Source: AC-69 sp963751665
GTDB taxonomy: Bacteria > Actinomycetota > UBA4738 > HRBIN12
Assembly: GCA_963751665.1 (NCBI GenBank)
Contig: CAVVVF010000001.1
Span: 1-64,000, forward strand
Length of the DNA stretch: 64,000 nt
Direction of reading: 5' to 3'
The notes below the pieces were generated by a model, which was given only the letters and a program-made list of their open reading frames with translations, was not told the origin of the DNA and did no database searches. A program made the translations under genes and the position numbers. Shown here one piece after another: positions 19,545 to 29,255 of this stretch (within the stretch, counting starts at the first letter, position 1; the number at the start of each line of letters is the position of its first letter).

Positions 19545-19662
19545 CGCGACCTCCTTCTCCTCCTGTCTCGGAGCTCTCACCTACCAGACGACGCGCCGCC
19601 GCCGAACTCATCGGTCGCTCGATGAGTTTGGCCGGGCCAACCGGTCTGTCTTGGAAAGAAGG

Positions 19663-20032
19663 ATGGAAGGAGAGGCGCGGTTGGCCGGTCCCGAGGAGCC
19701 GCCGACGACATCGGTGCGTGGGGTGCGGACGCCTCCCGAGGCGAACGCCATCCATGTGGTCATCAGCGGCCCGATGACCGGCGCAGCCATCGCGGGGCTC
19801 TGCGAACGCGTCCGGAGTGGCGCTGGAGGGCAGCGGCGCCGATCTGGTCGTATGCGACGTCGGGGCGCTGGGCGACCCGGACGCCGTCACGATCGAGGCG
19901 CTGGCCCGGCTCCAGCTGACCGCGCTGAGGCTCGGGTGTCGCATCCGTGCTGCGCGACACGAGTGGCGAACTCCAGGAACTGCTCGCCCTGGTCGGGCTG
20001 GGCGACGTCGTCCCGCTCTGCGCGCCGGTTAG
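19663..20032 (+). pseudogene. STAS-domain protein, frameshifted
   Basis: Joined across three frames the sequence reads like one STAS domain. NAIHVVISGPMTGAAIAGLCERVR is the first strand and helix. LVVCDVGALGDPDAVTIEALARLQLTALRLG contains the position where anti-sigma-factor antagonists carry the phosphorylatable Ser or Thr, here replaced by Asp/Pro. ELQELLALVGLGDVVPL ends the domain. A stand-alone STAS protein without the Ser would be a signalling or lipid-binding relative. It lies tail-to-tail with the sigma factor gene, a suggestive pairing. Confidence 0.6.
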
Positions 20033-20036
20033 GCGC

Positions 20037-21030
20037 TCAGGCGTCGAGCCGGGCGGCAGCCCGAAGAGCGGGAACAGGGCTGCGGTGTCGAGGAAGAAGC
20101 TGATGCCGGCGATCCGACCGTCTGAGACCTCGAGCACCTGCAGCGCCCACGGCTCGTGCCCGCCGTGCGGGCGCTCGGCTTGTACTGCCCGAACGCGGGC
20201 GAGCCGTTCGCCACGGTCGGCATCAGGCGCGAGCCGCGGCAGCCGATACCCGGGCCCGAGGCACCACGCGGCGGATGTCGTCGTGGGTCTGCAGCCACAG
20301 CGCGTAGGGCGGCATCGACCACGTGGCGTCCTCGCGCAGCAGCGACGTGAGCGAGTCCATGTCGTAGCGCTCGAAGGCGTCGACGTAGCGGGCGAGGAGC
20401 GCCCGCTGCTCGTCGTCCATCGGATCGCAGCGGCTCGGCGTCGTCGATCGTCGGCGGCCTCGAGGGTCGCGCGGGCGCGCTGCAGCGCGCTGTTGACCGA
20501 GGCGACGGACGTGTCGAGCAGCTCGGCGACCTCGGCGGCCTTCCAGCCGCAGCACCTCGCGCAGGATCAGCACCGCGCGCTGCCGCGGCGGCAGGTGCTG
20601 CAGCGCGGCGACGAAGGCGAGGCGGATCGACTCGCGCGCCCGGCCACCTCGGCGGGGTCGCCGCCCGGTCGGCACGACCGACCGTCGGGGATCGGCAGGA
20701 TCCACGTCGCCTCGGGCAAGCGGCTCGCCGAGGCGGCGTCTCGGCCGCTTCGCGGGCCCGAGATCCATCGGCCGCGCCCGGCGCTCCTTCCCGCTCAGCA
20801 TGTCGAGGCACACGTTGGTCGCGATGCGGTAGAGCCACGAGCGCAGCGCCGAGCGGCCCTCGAACGCGCTCGAAGCCCCGCCAGGCCCGCAGCATCGTCT
20901 CCTGCACGGCGTCCTCGGCCTCGAACGCCGGAGCCGAGCATCCGGTAGCCGTAGGCGGTCAGCTCGAGGCGATGCTGCTCCAGCCGGAGCTCCAGCTCCT
21001 CGGACCCGCGCGTCTTCGTGCTCTGAGCTA
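20037..21030 (-). pseudogene. Sigma-70 family (ECF) sigma factor with SnoaL-like C-terminus, frameshifted
   Basis: On the minus strand, pieces in several frames join to one protein of about 330 residues. ELRLEQHRLELTAYGYRMLGS and EDAVQETMLRAWRGFE are the region 2 core, LRSWLYRIATNVCLDML follows, and LPPRQRAVLILREVL starts region 4. AAEVAELLDTSVASVNSALQRAR is the region 4 helix-turn-helix. The tail includes LLARYVDAFERYDMDSLTSLLREDATWSMPP, the SnoaL-like domain, and LFPLFGLPPRLDA at the end. Such tailed ECF factors need no classical anti-sigma factor. At least six frame changes occur. The exact start near 21030 is uncertain. Confidence 0.75.
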
Positions 21031-21218
21031 CGTCGTTCTCTCCGCCGCCAGCTCGGTCAACCCCGGTCGCTCCTCTCCGCCCAACCAGCCAACACTCTAC
21101 GACGGTCGCCGGACGAGGAACTCATCGGGCACGACCGATGAGTCGTGCGGCGCTTCACCGTCCAAACAGGAATGATGGGAAGAGCGCCCGCGAGCGATTC
21201 GGCGGGAGGAGGAAACGG

Positions 21219-21847
21219 ATGGCTGAGGGACGGGTCCTCGTGGACATCTCGATGTCTTTGGGATGGTTTCATCGCCGGGCCGAACGACAGCCCCGAACTG
21301 GGCCTGGGCGAAGGGGGGGAGCAGCTCCATCAATGGCTCTACGGCCTGGAGAGCTGGCGCAAGCCGCACGGCCTCGCCGGGGGCGGAGGTGAACCAGGAG
21401 TCCGAGGTGCTGGCGGAAGCCTCGCGCAACATCGGGGCCGCGGTGATGGGCCGCCGCATGTTCGACAACGCGGTGGACGCGTGGGGAGAGACCCGCCCTT
21501 CCACATGCCGGTGTTCGTGCTGACCCATGAAGCCCGCGAGCCACTGGTCAAGCAGGGGGGCACGACGTTCATCTTTGTCACGGATGGCATCGAGAGCGCG
21601 CTCCGGCAGGCGCAGGGCGGCCGCCGGGTGACAAGGATGTCTCGCTCGCCGGTGGGGCGAACATCATCCAGCAATACCTGAAGGCGGGGCTCGCTCGACG
21701 AGGTGCAACTCCACCTGGTCCCCATCCTGCTCGGTGGCGGCATGCGGCTGTTCGAGAACCTGGGCGCGCAGCCCGATCGAACTGCAAAAGACGAGGGTGA
21801 TCGAATCCCCCGGTGTCACCCATCTACGGTTCCACGTCGTCAAGTAG
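21219..21847 (+). pseudogene. Second DHFR-like (RibD C-terminal fold) protein, frameshifted
   Basis: The ATG follows a GGGAGGAGG site by five to seven bases. The product starts MAEGRVLVDISMSL, shifts, and continues DGFIAGPNDSPELGLG and VLAEASRNIGAAVMGRRMFDNAVDAWGE. HMPVFVLTHEAREPL and VSLAGGANIIQQYLKAGL follow, then LDEVQLHLVPILLGGGMRLFENL. This is the same family as 18923-19544 but a different subtype with the longer N-terminal loop. Shifts occur near 21255, 21375, 21490, 21630 and 21690. It is likely an NADPH-binding reductase of unknown substrate. Confidence 0.75.
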
Positions 21848-21882
21848 ATGGCGGCGAGGCGCAGAGTCGAACGGAGGTTCCG

Positions 21883-21939
21883 ATGGGAAACGTGATCGTC
21901 TCGATGTTCCTGACGCTGGATTCGAGGATGCCGATCTGA
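21883..21939 (+). pseudogene. N-terminal fragment of a third DHFR-like gene
   Basis: MGNVIVSMFLTLDSRMPI, preceded by ACGGAGG, matches the first strand of RibD_C proteins (compare MRVIVSEFLTLDGV at 19544) and then stops. The downstream DNA passes directly into the oxidase gene, so the remainder of this copy is missing. Confidence 0.45.
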
Positions 21940-22021
21940 CGGGTGCCCGACGCGGGACCGATGAGTTTTCCGGGCGATCCGGGGGTCGAAGCAGATGACC
22001 ACTACCCAAAAGGAGCTCCTC

Positions 22022-23428
22022 ATGAAGTCCTCGCCTTCCCAGCCCACGACCATCTCGATCCCGCAGCTCCGCGCCGCCCTCAACGGCCGGGTGATCGCGC
22101 CGGACGACGCCGGGTACGACGAGGCGCGCACCGTCTTCTACGGCGGGATCGACCGCCGGCCGGCGGTCATCGTCCGGGTCGCGGACGCGGCCGACGTCGC
22201 GCGCGTCGTCTCGCTCGCGCGCGAGACCGGGCTGGAGCTCGCCGTCCGCAGCGGCGGCCACAGCGTCGCCGGCCACAGCGTCACCGACGGCGGGATCGTG
22301 CTCGACCTCGCGCGACATGCGGGCGCTGGAGATCGACGCCGAACGGACGCACCGCCTGGGCCGAGACGGGCCTGACCGCCGGCGAGTACACGACCGCGGC
22401 GGCGGCCCACGGCCTCGCCACCGGCTTCGGCGACACCGGCTCGGTCGGGATCGGCGGGCATCACGCTGGGCGGCGGCGTCGGCTACCTCGTCCGCAAGCA
22501 CGGCCTCACGATCGACGACCTGCTGGCCGCCGACATCGTGACCGCGGACGGCCAGCTCCTGCGCGTGGACGCCGAGACGCACCCGGACCTCTTCTGGGCG
22601 ATCCGCGGCGGCGGCGGCAACTTCGGCGTCGCGACCCGCTTCCAGTTCCGGCTGCACGAGGTCGACACGGTCGTGGGCGGGATGCTGATCCTGCCGGCGA
22701 CGCCCGACGTCATCGCCGCGCTTCATCGCCGAGGCGGAGGCCGCGCCGGAGGAGCTGTCGACCATCGCCAACGTCATGCCCGCGCCGCCGATGCCGTTCC
22801 TGCCCGCGGAGCATCACGGCCAGCTGGTCGTCATGGCCATGCTGGTCTACGCCGGCGACGGTCGAGGCCGGCGAGCGCGCCGTCGCGCCGTTCCGGGCGC
22901 TCGCCACGCCGATCGCCGACATGGTCCGGCCGATGCGCTACCCGGAGATCTACCCGCCGGAGGACGACGCGCTACCACCCGACCGCGGTGGCGCGCACGA
23001 TGTTCGTCGACACGATCGACCGCGACGTGGCCGAGACGATCGTCGAGCACCTCGAGGCGTCCGACGCGCCGATGCGCGTGGCGCAGCTCCGGGTGCTCGG
23101 CGGGGCGATGGCCCGCGTGCCGGCGAGGCCACCGCGTTCGCCCACCGCGCGAGCCGGATCATGGTGAACGTCGCCGCGTTCTACGAGCGGCCCGAGGACC
23201 GAGGCGGTGCGCGAGGCCTGGGTCGACGACTTCGCGGCGGCGCTGCAGCCAGGGCGACGCCGGCGCGTACGTCAACTTCCTCGGCGACGAGGGCGAGGCG
23301 CGGGTCCGCGAGGCCTACCCGGGGCCGACCTGGGACCGGCTGGCGGCGATCAAGCCCGCTACGACCCGACCAACCTCTTCCGGCTCAACCAGAACATCCC
23401 GCCGCTGAACGAGGGTCCCGGGCCGTGA
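22022..23428 (+). pseudogene. FAD-binding berberine-bridge-type oxidoreductase, frameshifted
   Basis: The ATG at 22022 follows AAAGGAG. Joined frames give about 465 residues. LRAALNGRVIAPDDAGYDEAR and VRSGGHSVAGHSVTDGGIVLDL (covalent flavin His site) come first. TGFGDTGSVGIGG and TLGGGVGYLVRKHGLTIDDLL follow, then the substrate-binding half and the BBE tail YDPTNLFRLNQNIPP. Such enzymes oxidise sugars, alkaloids or polyketides using O2. At least seven single-base shifts are present. The motifs are all conserved once frames are joined, which argues that the gene was recently functional or is only damaged by sequencing error. Confidence 0.85.
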
Positions 23429-23555
23429 GGGGGCTCCACCCTTCAGGCGCGGAATGAACGTGGGGCGAGGTGATCGCCCACGGATGATCGGTGACTCGAG
23501 GACGGCATCATCGGATAGTCTCTGGCCCACATCACCGAGCTCGGAGTTCGCGGGG

Positions 23556-24201
23556 ATGGCGTTTCGTGGCTGGCCGGCGGAGGCCCTCGAGTTCTTCGAG
23601 GGACTCGAGGCCGACAACTCAAAGACCTATTGGCAGCGGAACAAGGATGTCTACGAGTCGTTGGTTCGCGCCCCGATGGAGCAGCTGCTGGAAGAGCTCG
23701 CGCCCGAGTTTGGCGAGGGCCGGATCTTTCGACCGTATCGGGACATCCGATTCAGCTCCGACAAGTCGCCGTACAAGACCAACATCGCAGCGATGATCGG
23801 CGAAGGCTACGTTGAACTCACCGCCGATGGATTGGGGGCTGGGATGCGGCATGTGGGATATGGCTCCGGACCAGCTCGAGCGCTATCGAGAGGCGGTGAC
23901 CGAGGATCGGTCCGGTGGCAAACTGGTTGATCTGGTGGCGAAGGCACGGGAGGCGGGACTGACGATCACTGGCCACGAGGTCCTGAAGTCCGCACCGAAG
24001 GGATACCCAAAGGATCATCCCCGGATCGGGCTCCTTCGGTACAAAGGCCTGATCACGTGGTGCGAGTGGCCCGCGGCAGCATGGCTGGGGACCCGGCGAG
24101 CAAAGGATCGGGTGGCCGAGTTCTTCCGGCTTTCCAGGCCGCTCAACACGTGGCTGCGGACTAACGTCGGTCCCTCGACCCTTCCCGAGCGGCGGCGATA
24201 G
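23556..24201 (+). CDS. DUF2461 family protein (one frameshift)
   Basis: About 215 residues. FRGWPAEALEFFEGLEADNSKTYWQRN is the characteristic DUF2461 (TIGR02453) start. It continues RIFRPYRDIRFSSDKSPYKTNIAAMIG and, after a shift near 23845, MAPDQLERYREAV and LKSAPKGYPKDHPRIGLLRYKGL. The function of the family is not established. The upstream frame is open to 23454 but the homologous part starts at this ATG. Confidence 0.8.
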
Positions 24202-24235
24202 TCTCGGCGACCGGCAACGTATGGAAGGAGGCCGC

Positions 24236-24589
24236 ATGAACCTGAACAGCATCATGATCGGGTCCGAGGACCCTCGGCGCTTGACCGACTACTACGCCAA
24301 GCTCTTCGGCATGCCCGCCTGGGAAGAAGGGGACTTCAAGGGCTGGCAGATCGGCTCGGGCTCCGTCTCCGTTGGGCTGCATGATCAGGTGAAAGGCAAG
24401 AACACCCACCCGGGCCGAGTGATGTGGAACATCGAGACCGCCGACGTGAAGGGCGATTTCGAACGGCTCAAGGCCGCCGGAGCGACTGTGGTCCAAGAGC
24501 CGTACCAACCGGAAGGGGCGCCCGAGATGCTGGTCGCCACGTTCTCCGACCCGGACGACAACTATTTCCAGCTCATGAGCCCGATGTAG
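24236..24589 (+). CDS. VOC-family (glyoxalase/dioxygenase fold) protein
   Basis: 117 residues starting MNLNSIMIGSEDPRRLTDYYAKLFGMP, with AAGGAGG five bases before the ATG. It ends SDPDDNYFQLMSPM, where the metal-binding Glu of many VOC proteins is replaced by Gln and the opening His by Met/Ile. It therefore probably lacks the classical metal site and may bind a small molecule or act as a resistance or antidote protein. It runs convergent to the LacI regulator. Confidence 0.8.
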   Translation: MNLNSIMIGSEDPRRLTDYYAKLFGMPAWEEGDFKGWQIGSGSVSVGLHDQVKGKNTHPGRVMWNIETADVKGDFERLKAAGATVVQEPYQPEGAPEMLVATFSDPDDNYFQLMSPM

Positions 24590-24611
24590 CGACCGGCCGA
24601 TGACCGCCGGG

Positions 24612-25752
24612 CTATCGCCCCGACGGAGGACCCGTCGACCGTCGGAGGACGAGCTCTCCGGGCAGGACCGATGATCGCTGCGGAGGCTCGCCTCGGATCG
24701 ACGAGAGGATGGAAGCCATCGCCATCCGGCCCATCTCGCGGCGGGGCTGCCGGATCGTCGTGAGCGGCGGCTCGCTGAAGGCTGCCATCTCGATGTCGTC
24801 GAATCCGATCACCGACAAGACGCCGGGCACTTCGATCCCGTGCGCGTGCACGGCTCGGATCACGCCGATCGCGGTGGCGTCGTCGTACGCCACGATCGCG
24901 GTCGGGGCGTCGTCGGGCGGCGAAGCCAGGAGATCCTGCGTGGCCTGGAACCCGCCCTCGGGGCTCCGAGGCGAGGACACGATCGCTCCGGGCAGGCAGT
25001 CCCGCCTCGAGAAGCGCACTGCGGAACCCGAGGACCCGAAGAAGCGATGGCCGGATCGGCTCGGCGCCGACGAAGGCGATCCGCTCATGCCCGAGCGAGA
25101 TCAGATGGCGAACGACCTCCTGAGCCGCGCCATAGTCGTCGAACACGATCTGCGAGAGGGACGCTTCGGTCTCCGTCGCCGCCCGGACGGCCTCGAGGAC
25201 CCGCTGCGGTGACCCCGTCCGCACGATCGTGACGAACCGCGCCGGGAACGCAGCGTCCCAGTTGACGATGACTACCGGGACGTCGGGCTCTTCGCCGTAG
25301 AACCAGGAGGCCGACTCACCTGCGGCGCCGGCGATGATGATGCCTGCGACGCGCTGTGCCAGGAACACCTCGATCATCCGCCGCTCGCGCTCCGGCTCCG
25401 AGTGCGAGTTCGCGAACAGCACCGAGTAGTTGGCCTCGGAGGCGGCCTCCTCGATGCCCGCCGCTACTTCGCCCCAGAACGAGTCGACCGACGAGGGGAT
25501 CAACATCCCGACGGTGCTCGACGTGCGGGTCACGAGCGCGCGGGCGATGTGATCCGGGCGGTAGTCCAGCCGCCGTGCAGCCGCTTCGACCTTGCTGCGG
25601 GTCTCGTCGCGGACCGCCGGGTGACCTTGGAGCGCGCGGGTCACCGTGGCCGTCGAAACCCCCGCTGCCTCGGCTACGTCTCGAACCGTCACGCGCGTCC
25701 GCCCGGCGGAAGCGCGACTCCGTCGCCGGCACCCTCCAGAACCGTCGTTCAT
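24612..25752 (-). CDS. LacI-family transcriptional repressor (one frameshift)
   Basis: The helix-turn-helix TVRDVAEAAGVSTATVTRALQGHPAVRDETRSKV with the hinge DYRPDHIARAL is diagnostic of LacI/GalR. The periplasmic-binding-like core follows (TVGMLIPSSVDSFWGEVAAGIEEAA, IGFDDIEMAAFSEPPLTTIRQP). The frame breaks near 25050-25090; the second part reads to 24612. An upstream ATG at 25767 lies inside a putative operator, so the start at 25752 was preferred. It likely senses a sugar or cyclitol and represses the divergent catabolic genes and the ABC importer, judging from three similar operator sites. Confidence 0.85.
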
Positions 25753-25757
25753 CGCTA

Positions 25758-25771
25758 TGAAAACCATTACA
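25758..25771. promoter_or_regulatory. LacI-type operator upstream of the regulator
   Basis: TGAAAACCATTACA is a degenerate 14-bp palindrome of the LacI/GalR kind lying just before the regulator start. It suggests autoregulation. It matches the two further sites at 25844 and 29195 in its outer TGwAA...TTrCA positions. Confidence 0.55.
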
Positions 25772-25843
25772 TGCGCCGGTGGCGCGGGTCAAAGGGGCCA
25801 CGACTCTCCGATGGAGCTCCATTGACCGCGGCGATGTCGGTGG

Positions 25844-25857
25844 TGTAAACGCTTGCA
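25844..25857. promoter_or_regulatory. LacI-type operator upstream of the IolE-like gene
   Basis: TGTAAACGCTTGCA is a near-perfect LacI-family palindrome with the central CG. It lies 34 bases before the ATG of the IolE-like gene, in the divergent promoter region. Confidence 0.65.
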
Positions 25858-25891
25858 GGGAACGCCGGACCGCGAGAGGAGCCACGCGCGC

Positions 25892-26785
25892 ATGAAGATC
25901 CGCCTCGGCAACGGCCCGGACTCGTGGGGCGTGTGGTTCCCGCAGGATCCGGACCAGGTCCAGTGGGATCGGTTCCTGACCGACGTGGCCGGCGCCGGCT
26001 ATCGGTGGATCGAGCTCGGGCCGTACGGCTACCTGCCGACGGACATCGACCAACTGAGGGGCGAGCTCGCGTCGCGCGATCTGCGTCCGGTCGCCACCTT
26101 CATCGAGGCGCCGCTCGAGGATCCGGACAGTGCCGCCGGGATCGAGGAGCGAGTGGACAAGCTCGGCGAGTGGCTTGCGTCCTTCGGCGGACGGTTCCTC
26201 AACGTGATCGACGACGCATACCGCGATCTGAGGACGGGCAGGGCTGTCGCGCCCGCTACCCTCACCGAGGAATCGTGGCTCCAGCTGGTCGGAACGCTCG
26301 ATCGCCTTGGACGGCTCGTGCGGGATCGCCACGGGATCGCGCTCACCGTGCACCCCCACGTGGACACGCACATCGAGACGACGGAGCAAACCGAGACGAT
26401 GCTCGCCGACACCGATCCCGAGGCGGTGTTCGTGTGCTTGGACACCGGCCACTTCGCGTATCGGGGCGGCGACCCGGTGGACTTCTACCGCAAGCATCGC
26501 GATCGGATCCCGTATCTCCACATCAAGAACGTCGACCCGAAGGTCCTTGAGGTTGTGAACCGGCAGGACCTTCCGTTGGTCGAGGCGGTGAAGATGGAGG
26601 TCTTCTGCGAACCGCAGGCGGGCCTCATCGACTTCGTGGGCCTGCGGAGAGCGCTCGAGGAAACGGGCTTCGACGGCTACCTGATGGTGGAGCAGGATAT
26701 GTACCAGCCCGACCACGACGCGCCGCTCCCGATCGCGCGGCGCACCCGTGAGTTCTTGGAGGGTATCGGGCTCGGCGACTCTTGA
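25892..26785 (+). CDS. IolE-like sugar/inosose isomerase or dehydratase (TIM barrel)
   Basis: 297 residues of the AP-endonuclease-2/xylose-isomerase-like TIM barrel. The start MKIRLGNGPDSWGVWFPQ resembles the GxxPxSWGV opening of inosose dehydratase IolE. Metal-ligand segments are VTVHPHVDTHIE-type (LTVHPHVDTHIETTE), VCLDTGHFAYRGGDP and YLHIKNVDP, and a closing Glu lies in DGYLMVEQDMY. It probably dehydrates or isomerises a keto-cyclitol or keto-sugar made by the dehydrogenases next door. The start was chosen over a 5' open frame because homology begins here and GAGAGGA lies upstream. Confidence 0.8.
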   Translation: MKIRLGNGPDSWGVWFPQDPDQVQWDRFLTDVAGAGYRWIELGPYGYLPTDIDQLRGELASRDLRPVATFIEAPLEDPDSAAGIEERVDKLGEWLASFGGRFLNVIDDAYRDLRTGRAVAPATLTEESWLQLVGTLDRLGRLVRDRHGIALTVHPHVDTHIETTEQTETMLADTDPEAVFVCLDTGHFAYRGGDPVDFYRKHRDRIPYLHIKNVDPKVLEVVNRQDLPLVEAVKMEVFCEPQAGLIDFVGLRRALEETGFDGYLMVEQDMYQPDHDAPLPIARRTREFLEGIGLGDS

Positions 26786-26795
26786 GGGGGGATCG

Positions 26796-27941
26796 ATGGA
26801 GCAGGTCCGCGCCGCCGTGATGGTCGGTCCCGGCAAGATCGAGATCGAGGAGTTCCCGCTCCCCGACCCCGAGCCCGGCGCCGTGGTGATGCGTGTGAGT
26901 CTCTCGGGCATCTGCGGCACGGACAAGCACACGTTCCGAGGCGAGATATCGCAGTACTCCGGGACCGACCACGCCCGCGAGATCTCATACCCGCTGATCT
27001 GCGGACACGAGAACGTTGGGGTTGTCGCCTCCGTCGGCGGATCGGTGCTGGACAGTGCCGGGCGCCCGGTTCGGGTCGGAGATCGGATCGTCCCCGGCGC
27101 CAACATCGCCTGCGGCGAGTGCTACTTCTGTCGGAACGGGTTCCGCTACTACCTGTGCGAGCGGCTCGAGGATTACGGCAACAGCCTGAGCTGCGCTCGC
27201 GCGCCCCACCTGTTCGGGGGCTGGGCCGAGTACATGTATCTGCTCCCGGGAACGCGCATCTTCCCCGTGCCCGATGACGTGCCCGACGAAGTCGCCGTGC
27301 TCACGGAAGTCATGGCTGTCACGCACGGTCTGGGCAGCGCCGCCTCGACCCTCCTCTCGTCGGGCGGTCCGGGGTTCGCGCACTCTGTCGCGGTGATCGG
27401 CGTCGGACCGCTCGGCCTCTGCCACCTCATCAAGGCGCGGGTCCTGGGAGCGAGCGAGCTGATCGCGATCGACCGGCTCCCCGGGCGACTCGGCTTCGCG
27501 ACCGCCTTCGGTGCCACGCTCACGATCGACGCCGGAACCACGACGTTCGAGGAGCGGCGGCAGGCGGTCTTCGATCGCACGGCTGGTAGGGGGGCCGACG
27601 TGGTGGTCGACTGCACCGGGGTTTCGGCGACCTTCCCGGAGGCCCTTCGCCTCGTGCGCCCCGGTGGTGTGGTCGTCGAGGCGGGGGCGTTCGTCGATGT
27701 CGGGACCGTGAACGTGAACCCTGCGGCCGACCTCTGCACGAGGGACGTCACGGTGATCGGGGTCGGTGGCGAGCGCGCCGAGGACTATCCCGCTTCCCTC
27801 GCCATGATGTCGGCGCACGCCGGTCGGATCCCGTTCGACCGAGCGGTGACCCACCGAAGCCGGATCGAGGACGCCGCGGATGCGGTGGAGCTCTCGCAGA
27901 AACCGGAGGCGATGAAGGTCGTGATCGACCCCGGGCTATAG
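26796..27941 (+). CDS. Zinc-dependent medium-chain alcohol dehydrogenase
   Basis: 381 residues. The catalytic-zinc residues are in LSGICGTDKH and ICGHENVG. The structural zinc loop is IACGECYFCRNGFRYYLC, and the Rossmann motif is VAVIGVGPLGLC. It begins ten bases after the IolE-like gene and is surely co-transcribed. It probably oxidises a secondary hydroxyl of the imported polyol with NAD. The last segment EAMKVVIDPGL is typical of threonine or sorbitol dehydrogenase relatives. The substrate is unknown. Confidence 0.85.
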   Translation: MEQVRAAVMVGPGKIEIEEFPLPDPEPGAVVMRVSLSGICGTDKHTFRGEISQYSGTDHAREISYPLICGHENVGVVASVGGSVLDSAGRPVRVGDRIVPGANIACGECYFCRNGFRYYLCERLEDYGNSLSCARAPHLFGGWAEYMYLLPGTRIFPVPDDVPDEVAVLTEVMAVTHGLGSAASTLLSSGGPGFAHSVAVIGVGPLGLCHLIKARVLGASELIAIDRLPGRLGFATAFGATLTIDAGTTTFEERRQAVFDRTAGRGADVVVDCTGVSATFPEALRLVRPGGVVVEAGAFVDVGTVNVNPAADLCTRDVTVIGVGGERAEDYPASLAMMSAHAGRIPFDRAVTHRSRIEDAADAVELSQKPEAMKVVIDPGL

Positions 27942-27945
27942 CTGG

Positions 27946-29083
27946 CTAGATCCGCACCGACCCCGGGACCGACGTCGGCGCGTCGATCGCGGCACCCGTC
28001 CTGTGCGCCTCGACGATCGATCGGCAAAGCGCGATATCCCGGAGCGCGTCGTCGCCGTTGGTGAGCGGCGCGCGCCCCTCGACGATGCTGGAGTGGAACT
28101 CGAGAAGCTCCCTGCGGAACGCCTCGTCGTAGGAGACCAGCTCCTCGACCCGGCGCGACCCGGCAGGCTCGACCCCGCCTTCCTCGAGCACGAGCATCGT
28201 AGGCATGTTCCGGAGGAAGGGGGAGGGGAACGTCAACGTGGCCCGCGCGCTCGGCGCGAGGAACGTCCAGTCCTGCTCGTAACGCGGCAGCCCGGGCAGG
28301 TCGACCCACATCGCGATGCACTCGGTGTCGCCGAATCGAAGGACCGCGCTCACGCCCTGTTTTCTGACCGATGCGAACGCGAGTTCGTCCGGCTCGCCGA
28401 GCAGCCCCCGCATGGCGTTGAGCTCGTGGATCATGCTGTCCAGCAGGATGTTGCGGTAGACCGCGCGGACGATGGGGTCGACATCTCCGCCCAGGGCGGA
28501 CTCGGTCCGCTGGCGGTCGTCCTCGACCAACGCCTCGGTCGTCTCCGTAGGCACGTCGTCGACCCGGATCAACGGGACATGCGCGACGTACGGCTGCTGC
28601 GGGGCCTCGAAGGTGGTGAACCGCACGAGCGGCAGCGGCTGGAGCTGTGGGAGGATCTCGGCCACCCGTTCGTACGCCGGGTCGAACCGCTTCATGTACC
28701 CGACCATCAGCGACACGCTGGCCTTGCTCGCTGCGGCGATCATCTCGAGCCCCTCAGCGATCGAGAGGCCCATCGGCTTCTCGACGAACACGTGCAGGCC
28801 GGCGCGGGCCGCGGCGATCGCGGCGGGCGCATGGCTCCCCGGCGTCAACACCATCACGGCGTCCAACGGCTCCGCGAGCAGATCCTCCCATCGGGTGTGC
28901 CGCCGCTCGACCCCGTAGGCGTCGGCAACGCCGGTGAGGGTGCCCGGCGAGATGTCGCACAGGGCGGTGATCTCGAACTCCTCGGCGAGGTCCCGGAGGT
29001 GTGGAAGGTGTTTCAGCCTGGGCGATCAGGCCGCAGCCGATCAGCCCGACGCGGATACGTTGGGTGGCCACGGCGCGAAGCAT
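27946..29083 (-). CDS. Gfo/Idh/MocA-family oxidoreductase (one frameshift)
   Basis: About 378 residues starting MLRAVATQRIRVGLIGCGLIAQA (Rossmann GxGxxA). A shift near 29020 links to HLPHLRDLAEEFEITALCDISP. The rest reads VMVLTPGSHAPAAIAAARAGLHVFVEKPMGL, with the family's EKP motif and active-site Lys. LLDSMIHELNAMRGLLGEP carries the catalytic Asp and His pair. It is an NAD(P)-dependent dehydrogenase for sugars or inositols. It ends four bases from the convergent alcohol dehydrogenase. Confidence 0.85.
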
Positions 29084-29194
29084 AGCGGGACGTCCTTCGT
29101 GCCACGGTCGTGGCCATCGCTTGATACATGCAGCCACGTCACGTTGCCTTGACACCTTCGTGCACGACGGCTAGCGTCGCTCCCCGGGACTCCA

Positions 29195-29208
29195 TGAAAG
29201 CGCTTACA
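29195..29208. promoter_or_regulatory. LacI-type operator upstream of the ABC importer
   Basis: TGAAAGCGCTTACA is close to the ideal LacI-family palindrome (central AGCGCT). It sits 47 bases before the TTG start of the ABC ATPase gene, between it and the divergent oxidoreductase. Confidence 0.7.
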
Positions 29209-29255
29209 CCCGCCGGTGCGGTGGCACGGCCATCCCGCTCGCCGAGGCTCGACCG

